Virus record (IMG/VR): IMGVR_UViG_3300031951_013678
Location: 1-20,390 of that record
Source: a virus
Strand: one strand, 5' to 3'
DNA length: 20,390 nucleotides
The notes beneath the pieces were generated by a model. It ran no database searches. It was not told the DNA's origin and was given only the letters and a program-made list of their open reading frames with translations. The translations under genes were made by a program, and so were the position numbers. Of the stretch, positions 7,035 through 14,120 are shown piece by piece (within the stretch, counting starts at the first letter, position 1; each line of letters begins with the position of its first letter).

Positions 7035-7285
7035 TGGACCTGCTGGACCTGATCGTGATCATTGTCGAATGCGTCGCCATCGGATTCGGGATGGAGGTCG
7101 GCGCGTTCGTCGCAAAATCGCTTGCCGTTCGCCTGCTGAATTCGTCCGCGGTGGCGCATGATGCCGAGGACGAGGCCGAGGAAGAAGCCGAGGAAGAAGA
7201 AGAAAAGACCAAGCGACGACGACGAGGCAAGGCCAGCCGCGGGCAGGGGGGTCCGTCGACATCGGCCGCCGTGCGTGTTATTTAA
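7034..7285 (+). CDS. small membrane protein with acidic-then-basic tail
   Basis: The product has 83 residues from ATG 7034, sharing one base with the previous stop (TGATG) and preceded by GGGAGGG. Residues 3-20 (LLDLIVIIVECVAIGFGM) form a membrane span, and a second weaker hydrophobic stretch follows (VGAFVAKSLAVRLL). The last 40 residues switch from a Glu run (DEAEEEAEEEEE) to a Lys/Arg run (KTKRRRRGK). A hydrophobic start with a charged end is typical of holins, so this is a second or alternative holin candidate. The poly-Glu tract is coded by an A/G-rich tract at about 7165-7210. No family is recognised. Confidence 0.6.
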   Translation: MDLLDLIVIIVECVAIGFGMEVGAFVAKSLAVRLLNSSAVAHDAEDEAEEEAEEEEEKTKRRRRGKASRGQGGPSTSAAVRVI

Positions 7286-8197
7286 GTGGCTATGCTGCGC
7301 GTCCTCCTTGGGTCGACCGAGACGATCACGACCTATCCGCGCCTCGCGGCCGATGGCGTGCTGACGTCGCACGTCGCTACGTCGGCGACGGCGCGACGTA
7401 TCGGCACGGGGTCCAGCGACGCGGCAGACGCCTACGTCGCGGCGACCATCGACCCGCTGTCGGCGACGACGCAGGGCGCCCATCAAGAGGGCGACGATTC
7501 GATCACCATGCAGGCCGCGCAGACGTGGGTAGCAGGCCGGCGGTACCTGATCACGGACGCCACCGCCGGACGGGAGATCGTCGTCGTCGCGTCGAAGTCT
7601 GGCCTATCCACTGAGCTGTGGCTGGCCGAGCCTCTGGTCAGCGACGTCGGGAACAACAGCACCGTGCGCGGGATTGCCGTGTCAGTGGCGCTCACGGCGC
7701 AGCAGACGTCGCTGGCGGGTGCTGGCTATGTCCTTTTCCGCTCCACGATCGACGGCGTCACGCGAGAGTGGGAGGAGCCCTTCCGCGTCGTCCGGCGCAT
7801 CACCTCGGTCGCGCTCACGCCCACGCATTTGACGCAGGCCTATCCCGTCGTGCGCAAGCTGGCGTCGGCGACCGATACGACGCTCGAAGAAGCGATCAAC
7901 GCAGCTTGGCACCATCTCGTCACGCCTGCGCTCGCCGCGCGTGGCGTGCTCGACGAGGACATCATGACCGACGACGTGGTGGAGCCGATGCACGCCGCGG
8001 CGTGCGTGCTGCACCTCGCGCGGCAGTGGCCGCAGGCATCGTCCGAGTACGTTGCGCGTCTTGAACAGACCTACGAGCAGATCAAGGCGACGACGTGGGA
8101 CCGGATCGATTTCCTGACGGCGTCGCAAAACGACGTCACGCCTGACGCGCCCATGCCTGGATCGCAGGGCCCGCGCTACGTCGGGATCACGCGATGA
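7286..8197 (+). CDS. putative head-tail connector protein
   Basis: The product has 303 residues from GTG 7286, which directly follows the previous stop. ATG 7292 is an equal alternative, and neither has a strong binding site. The N-terminal 170 residues are beta-rich (TETITTYPRLAADG, AGRRYLITDATAGREIVVV). The C-terminal 120 are mainly helical (DTTLEEAINAAWHHLVTPAL, then EPMHAAACVLHLARQWPQAS and a helix ending in WDRIDF). Helical bundles of this kind occur in neck adaptors. It stands just before a tail terminator-like gene and the tail tube gene, where connectors are normally found. The assignment is by position and secondary-structure pattern. Confidence 0.55.
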   Translation: MAMLRVLLGSTETITTYPRLAADGVLTSHVATSATARRIGTGSSDAADAYVAATIDPLSATTQGAHQEGDDSITMQAAQTWVAGRRYLITDATAGREIVVVASKSGLSTELWLAEPLVSDVGNNSTVRGIAVSVALTAQQTSLAGAGYVLFRSTIDGVTREWEEPFRVVRRITSVALTPTHLTQAYPVVRKLASATDTTLEEAINAAWHHLVTPALAARGVLDEDIMTDDVVEPMHAAACVLHLARQWPQASSEYVARLEQTYEQIKATTWDRIDFLTASQNDVTPDAPMPGSQGPRYVGITR

Positions 8198-8643
8198 GCT
8201 GGGCCGCCGTGCGCCCTATCCTCGTCGGCATCGTCGCCGGTGTCGCGCCCATCGTGCGCAAGCAAGGGCTGCCGTCGAAATTCAAGCACGACGACAACGG
8301 CAGCGAGGGCGAGCCCATCGGCGACAGCCGGCGCTTCTGGCTGTCGGCGAAGTCGGGCAACGCGATCGGCCACGTCCAGCCGACGGCGACGCGCTACCGC
8401 ACCTCCGTCGACGTCGTCGTCGAGTATGTGATGGACGCCGACAGCGCGACGATGGACACCGCAATCGTCGAGGACGCGGTGGAGATCATCCGGGCGCTCG
8501 CCACGTCGACGAATTGGGGTCGACCCGCATCAACGATCGTCGCTGTCTCGCCGGCCGGGGACAGCCTTGGGCCCTTCGTCGTCGAGGACGTCGACGGGGG
8601 CAAGCGGCTGCGCATCACCCTTGACGTGGAGTTCACGCGATGA
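8194..8643 (+). CDS. putative tail terminator / tail completion protein
   Basis: The product has 149 residues from ATG 8194, overlapping the previous stop in ATGA. It begins with a hydrophobic helix (WAAVRPILVGIVAGVAPIV). A beta-helix-beta body follows, containing VDVVVEYVMDADSATM, an amphipathic helix (TAIVEDAVEIIRALATST) and a final strand (KRLRITLDVEFTR). This order (helix, strands, helix, strand) and the length match tail terminator proteins that cap the tail tube and join it to the head. The gene lies between a connector-like gene and the tail tube gene, the normal place. There is no signature motif. Confidence 0.6.
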   Translation: MSWAAVRPILVGIVAGVAPIVRKQGLPSKFKHDDNGSEGEPIGDSRRFWLSAKSGNAIGHVQPTATRYRTSVDVVVEYVMDADSATMDTAIVEDAVEIIRALATSTNWGRPASTIVAVSPAGDSLGPFVVEDVDGGKRLRITLDVEFTR

Positions 8644-9890
8644 CCGACATCCTCCGACTGCAGACCCTGCGCTATGCGCTGCACGCTGACGCGATCACCT
8701 TTGCCGGCACGCCTGGCACGCTGGTCCCGCTTCAGCTTACCGACGACGGCGCGTCGTTCCTCCCGCGCAATCGGACGCCCATTGATCGCAACCTGCGGTC
8801 GCTGTCGGGCCGCCGATTCCCGCACGTCCGCGGTGCGCAGGACGTCGCTGACATCACGGTGGCGACCGAATTCAAGGGCGTGAATTCAAACACGGGCGCG
8901 GCTGTCACCGATTGGGAAGCGAAGATGGAGCAGGGCTACCTGCTCGCCTCGCTGTTCGGCGCGGTGGCGCCCGCGACGACGGGCGCGGCCCCGACCATCG
9001 CCGCTGCTGGTCACACGCCCGCGTCGGGGCTCCTGGCGTTCACCTCCGCCGCGAACGTGCAGAACGGCGCCGTAATTGGATTCGCCACCTCCTCGGGCTT
9101 TCAGGTTGGGCGCGTGGCTTCGGGCGGCGGCGCGTCGACGACGACTGTCACGCTGGACCACCCCTACAGCGGCACGCCGACGAATGCCGCGACGGTGTTC
9201 CGGTTCGCTGTCTATTCGGTCAGCGACAGCGTGACGCAGCACGTCCACGGGTTCTTCTCGGCCGAGGGCGACAACTGGCGCCGCGATTACTTCGGCTGTG
9301 CCCCCATGTCGATGGACCTTGCGATCCCCAACACGGGGATCCTCGGCATGTCGTCGGTGTTCTCGCCGACGTCCTTTGCCGACGTGGCCGAGGCGAACCC
9401 GGCCTACGCCGACCCGACGGCGGGCAGCCCGATCGTGTCCGACGGTGGGATCTTCCGCCTCGACGGAGCCGAATTCCTGCTGCGCAATTGCTCGATCACC
9501 TACAACTGCGCGACGGCTGTGCGCGAGACGGCGAGCCGCGCGAACGGCCGCCTGGGCGGTGTCTGCGGCACCGGCGACGGAAAATCGTTCATGGTCGAAG
9601 GCGAGCTCTACCTTGGCGCCTCGGCGGGCGCGACGGCGCTGGCCGAACTCGTCGACAGCAGCGGCACGCCGTCGATCAATCAGCTCCTCGGCGACAGCGA
9701 CAGCGCGGGTGACGTGTCGACGGTGCGCGAAGTGGCGTTGCAGGTCGGCACCGAGGCCGGGGCTTGCGTGTATGCGCTGCTGCCCACCGCGGATTTTCGC
9801 GCGTCGGTACAGGCCGGCGGCGCGTTCCCCGTCGTGCGTTTTCAGGCGATGGGCACGGGGGCGTTGCCTGCGGTGCTGGCCGTCGGGTAG
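8640..9890 (+). CDS. probable major tail (tube) protein
   Basis: The product has 416 residues from ATG 8640, overlapping the previous stop (ATGA) and preceded by GGAG. The chain is beta-rich with much Gly, Ala, Thr and Ser. It has an N-terminal strand region with KFxR-like spacing (FLPRNRTPIDRNLRSLSGR) and VADITVATEFKGVNS, typical of long tail tube proteins whose first part forms the tube. Residues 115-190 look like a separate beta domain (TVTLDHPYSGTPTNAATVFR). The gene is followed directly by the tail assembly chaperone and tape measure genes, the standard order, and by a strong hairpin. Confidence comes mainly from gene order. Confidence 0.68.
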   Translation: MTDILRLQTLRYALHADAITFAGTPGTLVPLQLTDDGASFLPRNRTPIDRNLRSLSGRRFPHVRGAQDVADITVATEFKGVNSNTGAAVTDWEAKMEQGYLLASLFGAVAPATTGAAPTIAAAGHTPASGLLAFTSAANVQNGAVIGFATSSGFQVGRVASGGGASTTTVTLDHPYSGTPTNAATVFRFAVYSVSDSVTQHVHGFFSAEGDNWRRDYFGCAPMSMDLAIPNTGILGMSSVFSPTSFADVAEANPAYADPTAGSPIVSDGGIFRLDGAEFLLRNCSITYNCATAVRETASRANGRLGGVCGTGDGKSFMVEGELYLGASAGATALAELVDSSGTPSINQLLGDSDSAGDVSTVREVALQVGTEAGACVYALLPTADFRASVQAGGAFPVVRFQAMGTGALPAVLAVG

Positions 9891-9899
9891 CGTCGGCGG

Positions 9900-10550
9900 A
9901 TGCCAGCCATCCTCATCTATCCCGGACAGCAGGGCGACCCAGTCGCCCTGCTGTCCGTTTTGCGCGAGGCCCATGAGGCCGCGCGTGCCGCACGCCAGAC
10001 CGAGATCGACGCACGCCGCAAGGCCCGCGTCCCCCTCGACGACGCGACCAACTGGCAGGAGGTCGCCGAGGCGGTGGCCCGTGCCAGCCTCGCCCACGGC
10101 GAACGTGACAGCGGCAAGGTCGCTGCGGCTGCGCGTGACCTGCTGGCGCACACCGACGGCAACGCGCTGGAGCCGCTGGGCGAGTACCAGCCCGACCCCG
10201 ACCTCGACGGGATCGTGGTGACGATGCGGATCGTCGACGACGCCACCCGTCGCCTGTGGTCCGCGCAGACGCAAGCGGCGTGGATTGCGATCCGCAACAG
10301 CATCAAGTCGGACGACGTCGTGGCCCGCCGCGACGCCTACTCCCGTCTCGAGGCCGTGTATGAAACGGTCATCGTAGGCGTCGTGGCGAAGCTAGACGGG
10401 CTGGAGGGCATGAAGGCTACCGTGGCCGAGTCCATGCCCGCCCTGCGCCTCGCTGGGCTTCTGGTGCCGCTACACGTCGCCGCGCGACACTTCCTTGAGC
10501 TTCCCCCGGGAAAAGCACTGCGCTGTGGGCAGCAACCGCCGTCGACCTGA
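9900..10550 (+). CDS. tail assembly chaperone, unshifted (lambda G-like) form
   Basis: The product has 216 residues from ATG 9900, nine bases after the tail tube stop. The body is helical with many Ala, Arg, Glu and Asp residues (REAHEAARAARQTEIDARR, then NWQEVAEAVARASLAHGE). Its place between tail tube and tape measure genes, and the -1 slip site near its end, identify it as the short partner of a G/GT-type chaperone pair that coats the tape measure protein during tail assembly. It is longer than lambda G (140 residues). The first 20 codons carry a terminator-like hairpin. The last 12 residues, after the slip site, are unique to the unshifted form. Confidence 0.72.
   Translation: MPAILIYPGQQGDPVALLSVLREAHEAARAARQTEIDARRKARVPLDDATNWQEVAEAVARASLAHGERDSGKVAAAARDLLAHTDGNALEPLGEYQPDPDLDGIVVTMRIVDDATRRLWSAQTQAAWIAIRNSIKSDDVVARRDAYSRLEAVYETVIVGVVAKLDGLEGMKATVAESMPALRLAGLLVPLHVAARHFLELPPGKALRCGQQPPST
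9924..9961 (+). terminator. terminator-like hairpin inside the chaperone coding region
   Basis: A perfect 15-bp inverted repeat, GGACAGCAGGGCGAC (9924-9938) and GTCGCCCTGCTGTCC (9942-9956), has a 3-base CCA loop and is followed by GTTTT (9957-9961). It has the form of an intrinsic terminator on the plus strand. It lies 34 bases after the tail tube stop but within codons 9-21 of the next gene. It probably lowers transcription beyond the tail tube gene. When that gene is translated, ribosomes could prevent the hairpin from forming. Confidence 0.75.
10508..10514 (+). other. -1 ribosomal frameshift site GGGAAAA
   Basis: In the chaperone frame the bases read G GGA AAA, the X XXY YYZ form of a -1 slippery site. 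Lambda uses G GGA AAG for its G/GT shift. The -1 frame is open only from 10499 (after TGA 10496-10498), and the chaperone frame closes at TGA 10548-10550. The site therefore lies within the only 50-base window where a shift can join the two frames. A weak 4-bp stem, GCTG/CAGC (10522-10533), follows seven bases later. Confidence 0.85.
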
Positions 10551-10885
10551 GCGAATTTGACTGCTCGCGCTGCCCTGGGGCGCGGCGGCAGGCGTTCGGG
10601 TGCCACGGTGGGGCGTCCATGTCCTTCTTCGCCGCCACCGAGCACGAGACGCGGACCTGTCCACGGCGCCATCTGCTCAATCACCCCGACGTGACGGGGC
10701 CGCTGTCCCTGTGGCGGGCCTGCGAAGGCAGGCCGGGGATCGAGGCCCTGCGCGTGCTGTCGACGCACGCTGTCGATGCTTTTGCCGTCATCGACCGCGG
10801 GCGAAGTGCTAAGATGGCCGACGACGCACGGCAGGCCGAGGCGGCGCGAAGCAGCGCCACGGCGGCCCCACCGCGGAGGCGATGA
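10514..10885 (+). CDS. -1 frame extension of the tail chaperone (T-like domain)
   Basis: Reading AGC 10514 onward in the -1 frame gives 123 residues to TGA 10883-10885. Joined to residues 1-205 of the chaperone, this yields a fusion of about 328 residues. The extension begins STALWAATAVDLSEFDCSRC and contains a Cys-x2-Cys pair plus later Cys/His residues (FGCHGG, then RTCPRRH), a possible zinc site. It ends in an Ala/Arg-rich tail. In lambda-like phages the shifted GT form recruits tail tube protein to the chaperone-coated tape measure. The end overlaps the tape measure start, as expected. Separate initiation at ATG 10619, behind GGTGGGG, would give 88 residues and is a less likely alternative. 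Confidence 0.75.
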   Translation, partial: STALWAATAVDLSEFDCSRCPGARRQAFGCHGGASMSFFAATEHETRTCPRRHLLNHPDVTGPLSLWRACEGRPGIEALRVLSTHAVDAFAVIDRGRSAKMADDARQAEAARSSATAAPPRRR

Positions 10886-12762
10886 TGGCGGGCCAGACGA
10901 TCGAGACAGTCATCACCGTCGACGCGAACCAAGCAATCGCCGAGCTTGCCAAATTCGATCATGAGACAAAGGCGGCCGAAAAGGCCCTGCGCGACGCTGA
11001 CGCTGCGACAAAGGCGTTTGAGAAGACGCAGCGCGAAGCCGTCGCCGCAGTCACTGCGATCGACACGCGGGTCGAGAAATATCAGCGCGACATCGTGGCG
11101 CTGGCGACTGCCATGGCTTCCGGCACGGGCAACACCAAGGCCTACGAAGCCGAAATGCGGCAACTAAACGCCGAGCTTGATCGGCTGAACGGCAAGACAC
11201 GCACGCTGAAACCTTCCATCGCTTCGGTTGCGACCGAAATGCGGAAGGTAGAAAGCTCGGGCAATCAAGCTGCGCTGAAATTAATGACCCTGTCGCAAGC
11301 GGCAGACGATGCGCAGTATGGGCTTCGCGGCATGTTGAACAACATCCCGCAAGTCGTGCAGGCGTTCGGCGGCGGCATGGGCCTCGCTGGCGGCATCAGC
11401 ATCGCCGCCACCGCGCTTTTTCAGGTCTATGACCGCTTCATCGACGTCGGCGATGCCGCCAAGACAGGGACGGAAACTGCCGGGTCATACGTCGACGATC
11501 TGCGCAAAGAGATTTCCGACCTGTCGAAAGAACTGACGGACTTACAAGGCACCGCGACGCGCGTTGCGATGGAGGAGCAGGGCAAGCGCATCGAGATCGC
11601 GGCCAAGGAAGCGCAGGCGATGATCGACGCCGTCGGCGGGCGGGCGCGCCTTGGCGTGCTGGAAGCAGCGACGAAGGGCGGGGCGCAGATGGAGAATCTG
11701 CAATCACGCGCTGAATACATGGCCCGGGACATCGTGTACCGGACGCGAAATCCATTCGTCTCGCCTGAGATGCTGAAGCAAGCGATCGACGCCCGCGAAA
11801 AGCTCGATCTTGAAATGGCCAAGATGGCTGCGATGGCCCGCATCGAGCAGGAGAAGGAAGATCAAAAGAGGATCGATCAAGCTGTCGACGCTGCGAACGC
11901 CATCACCGAGGCCGAGGCCAAGGGAAGCAAGCAGCGGATCGACAACGCCAAGAAGGAGGCGGACGCCAAGTTTGCCATCTTCGTCTCCAGCATGGAGGAG
12001 GAGGAGCGGCAGCTAAAGGAAGTAGCCAAGATGCGCCGCGAGGCGGCCGCGGAGCGAGAGAAGCTGGAATTGGAGCGCATGTCCCTGTCCCTGTCCGGCG
12101 GTTTCGTCAACAACGAAATCCGCGGCGCTGGCGCAGGCACGCAGGGTGCGGCCGCGACTACCGAGATGCAAGCGATGGCCGTCGAGGCGGCCAAGAATGC
12201 CGCTATGGCCGAGGATTGGTCGTTGGCGTGGATCAAGGCTGGCCGCGATGTCGCCGATTCGTTCGGCGACCTGCAATCGGTGGCGACCGGCACGCTGTCC
12301 ACGCTGACGGCAGGGACGCAGCAATACCTCGACGACGTGATCACCGGACAGGAAAACGCTGAGGCGGCGCTTGCGACGATGCTTATGCGCACCGCTGGGC
12401 AAGCCTTGATCGGCAGCGGCATCGACCTCGGCGGCCGCGCTGTGGTGTCTGCTTTCACTGGTCTGCAACCACTGGCAGCGGCGCAGGGCGCAGCAGCGGC
12501 GGGCCTGATTGCGTCTGGTGTCGCGCTGGGCGGCACGGCGACGGGCATCGAGCACATGGCGGCCGGCGGCCAGATCGGCAGGCCGCTGCCAGACAAGTCC
12601 GCCACCGACCGAGGCGCGTCCCCACGCTCGTCCCGCGGCGGCGGAGACGGTGGGCCCCTCGTGATTAATATCAGCTATGGTGTCGGCGGGCCGCTGCCCG
12701 AGGACACCGCACGCGAAATCGCCCGCGTCCAGCGCACGGGTAATCGGAGGTCCGGAGCATGA
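10885..12762 (+). CDS. tape measure protein
   Basis: The product has 625 residues from ATG 10885. GGAGG (10875-10879) lies five bases before this ATG but only two before an adjacent ATG at 10882, so the second is preferred. Residues 20-110 are coiled coil (ETKAAEKALRDADAATKAFE). A Gly-rich hydrophobic stretch at about 155-180 follows (GGGMGLAGGISIAATALFQV). More coiled coil spans about 200-400, then come Ala/Gly-rich hydrophobic helices near 490-560. The Gly/Ser-rich C-terminal region may be processed. Mixed coiled coil and membrane-like helices are typical of proteins that set tail length and leave with the DNA. At about 0.15 nm per residue the tail would be near 95 nm. Confidence 0.85.
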   Translation: MAGQTIETVITVDANQAIAELAKFDHETKAAEKALRDADAATKAFEKTQREAVAAVTAIDTRVEKYQRDIVALATAMASGTGNTKAYEAEMRQLNAELDRLNGKTRTLKPSIASVATEMRKVESSGNQAALKLMTLSQAADDAQYGLRGMLNNIPQVVQAFGGGMGLAGGISIAATALFQVYDRFIDVGDAAKTGTETAGSYVDDLRKEISDLSKELTDLQGTATRVAMEEQGKRIEIAAKEAQAMIDAVGGRARLGVLEAATKGGAQMENLQSRAEYMARDIVYRTRNPFVSPEMLKQAIDAREKLDLEMAKMAAMARIEQEKEDQKRIDQAVDAANAITEAEAKGSKQRIDNAKKEADAKFAIFVSSMEEEERQLKEVAKMRREAAAEREKLELERMSLSLSGGFVNNEIRGAGAGTQGAAATTEMQAMAVEAAKNAAMAEDWSLAWIKAGRDVADSFGDLQSVATGTLSTLTAGTQQYLDDVITGQENAEAALATMLMRTAGQALIGSGIDLGGRAVVSAFTGLQPLAAAQGAAAAGLIASGVALGGTATGIEHMAAGGQIGRPLPDKSATDRGASPRSSRGGGDGGPLVINISYGVGGPLPEDTAREIARVQRTGNRRSGA

Positions 12763-14117
12763 CCTATCCTGTCCTCCTGCCCGCGATCGTCCTGACGAGC
12801 GCGAACAATTCGATCCGATTCAGCGAAGGTGTCACGACGGCGACAGCGGTCATCCCGGCCGGGACCTACTACTTGCGCGGCAACTACACGAGCAACCTTA
12901 TTTGGCCATCGGAGGATTTTTCCGTATGGACGACGGCTGCCACGGTGGGCGCGGTGCCTGGATACGGCGTCGCGCCAAATGGCGCGTCGTCGTTCATGAT
13001 CTACAAGATCACTGCCGCGACGTCGCAATTCATCACGCGGGCAATTACGTCGATTTCCGCCACGTCCACAGTGTCGGCGTTCGTCCGCAAGGCGACAGCG
13101 AACCTCACCGACCTCAATTTGTACGACGTGACGGCCAACGTCGATCGGCATCTCGTGCGAATCGCGTGGTCGTCCACCGGTGTCCCGACGCTGTCGACGG
13201 TGTCGGGGAGCGGGACGCTGTTCCCGCCGCAGATTTGCGGGAACGGCTGGTGGCGGATCGCGTTTAGCGTGACGGGCATTGTGACGGGCAACAGCAATTC
13301 GCTGTTCCTTTACCCCGCCAGCACCGGACCAGCCGAGGGCAGCGTCGAGGCGTGGGGCGTGCAGGTCGAAACCGGCGCAGCCGCGCGCGACTACGTCAGG
13401 ACGACGACGGCGTCCGCCGTCGGCCCATCCGATGACTTTTGCCTTGCGCTAAAACAGGCCATGGAGTCGGCCACGGCGTCGACGAACATCTATGACATCG
13501 ACGTCACGCGCAGCATTTCCCCCTCTGCGCCGCACACGATACTGACCATCACCCGAAACGCAGGATTCGGATCGGATGCTTTCGGGATTCAGTGGCCCAA
13601 CGCACTGACGACGTTTGACGAACGTCTTATCGGATTCAGCGCAAACAGCAGCAGCGACTTCCCGCCCGGCGGCGCGCTCAAGACGTCGACGCAGGCGTGT
13701 GCGGCATCGTGGGTTAGCAACGACATCCCGCGCGAAATCGAGCCCGTCAGCGAGCGCGTCGTTTCCGTCCCCCGCGCAGCCTCGGGGCGCGTGCAAGGCG
13801 TGTCGCGCTCGGCGCGGATGCAGTCGTGGCGCATGGGCCTCGCCTTCGTCGACGAGCGGCGGATGCTGGTTGAGCGTGGCCTCACTGGCCCATGGGACAC
13901 GTTAGAGGGGTTCCTTGAGCGATTCGGTGCTGGCGCCGCGTTTGATTTGCACCTTGCCGACATCGCCAGCGGCACCACGCTGGCGCCCCTGTCGCTCGCC
14001 ACGCGCGTCGACGCCATGCACTTCGCCGAGGACACCCTGTCGGGCTTCGCGCCAACGCGCCTCGGCCCTGGTGTGCCGCTCTACTCGCTGGATATGCGCT
14101 TGCACGCTAAGGTGTGA
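12759..14117 (+). CDS. distal tail-like protein with inserted carbohydrate-binding-type domain
   Basis: The product has 452 residues from ATG 12759 (ATGA overlap, GGAGG eight bases upstream). Residues 1-41 (ending AVIPAGTYYLRG) and about 221-300 (SDDFCLALKQAMESATAS to DERLIGFSA) look like two halves of one small virion domain. Between them, residues 43-218 match the pattern of lectin/LamG-like fibre domains: NLIWPSEDFSVW at the start, TVSAFVRKAT in the middle, GWWRIAFSV and WGVQVETGAAARDYVRTT at the end. The C-terminal 150 residues end in a beta region. It follows the tape measure gene, where distal tail proteins occur. Binding to sugars on the host surface is inferred. Confidence 0.68.
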   Translation: MTYPVLLPAIVLTSANNSIRFSEGVTTATAVIPAGTYYLRGNYTSNLIWPSEDFSVWTTAATVGAVPGYGVAPNGASSFMIYKITAATSQFITRAITSISATSTVSAFVRKATANLTDLNLYDVTANVDRHLVRIAWSSTGVPTLSTVSGSGTLFPPQICGNGWWRIAFSVTGIVTGNSNSLFLYPASTGPAEGSVEAWGVQVETGAAARDYVRTTTASAVGPSDDFCLALKQAMESATASTNIYDIDVTRSISPSAPHTILTITRNAGFGSDAFGIQWPNALTTFDERLIGFSANSSSDFPPGGALKTSTQACAASWVSNDIPREIEPVSERVVSVPRAASGRVQGVSRSARMQSWRMGLAFVDERRMLVERGLTGPWDTLEGFLERFGAGAAFDLHLADIASGTTLAPLSLATRVDAMHFAEDTLSGFAPTRLGPGVPLYSLDMRLHAKV

Positions 14118-14120
14118 TTC

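Noticed and set aside
8886-10274. Minus-strand open frame of 462 codons
   Set aside because: It lies opposite the tail tube and chaperone genes and its composition is typical of an antisense shadow in GC-rich DNA.
10619-10885. Stand-alone gene starting at ATG 10619
   Set aside because: The -1 frame is already open from 10499 and a canonical slip site joins it to the chaperone. Separate initiation remains possible but is less supported.
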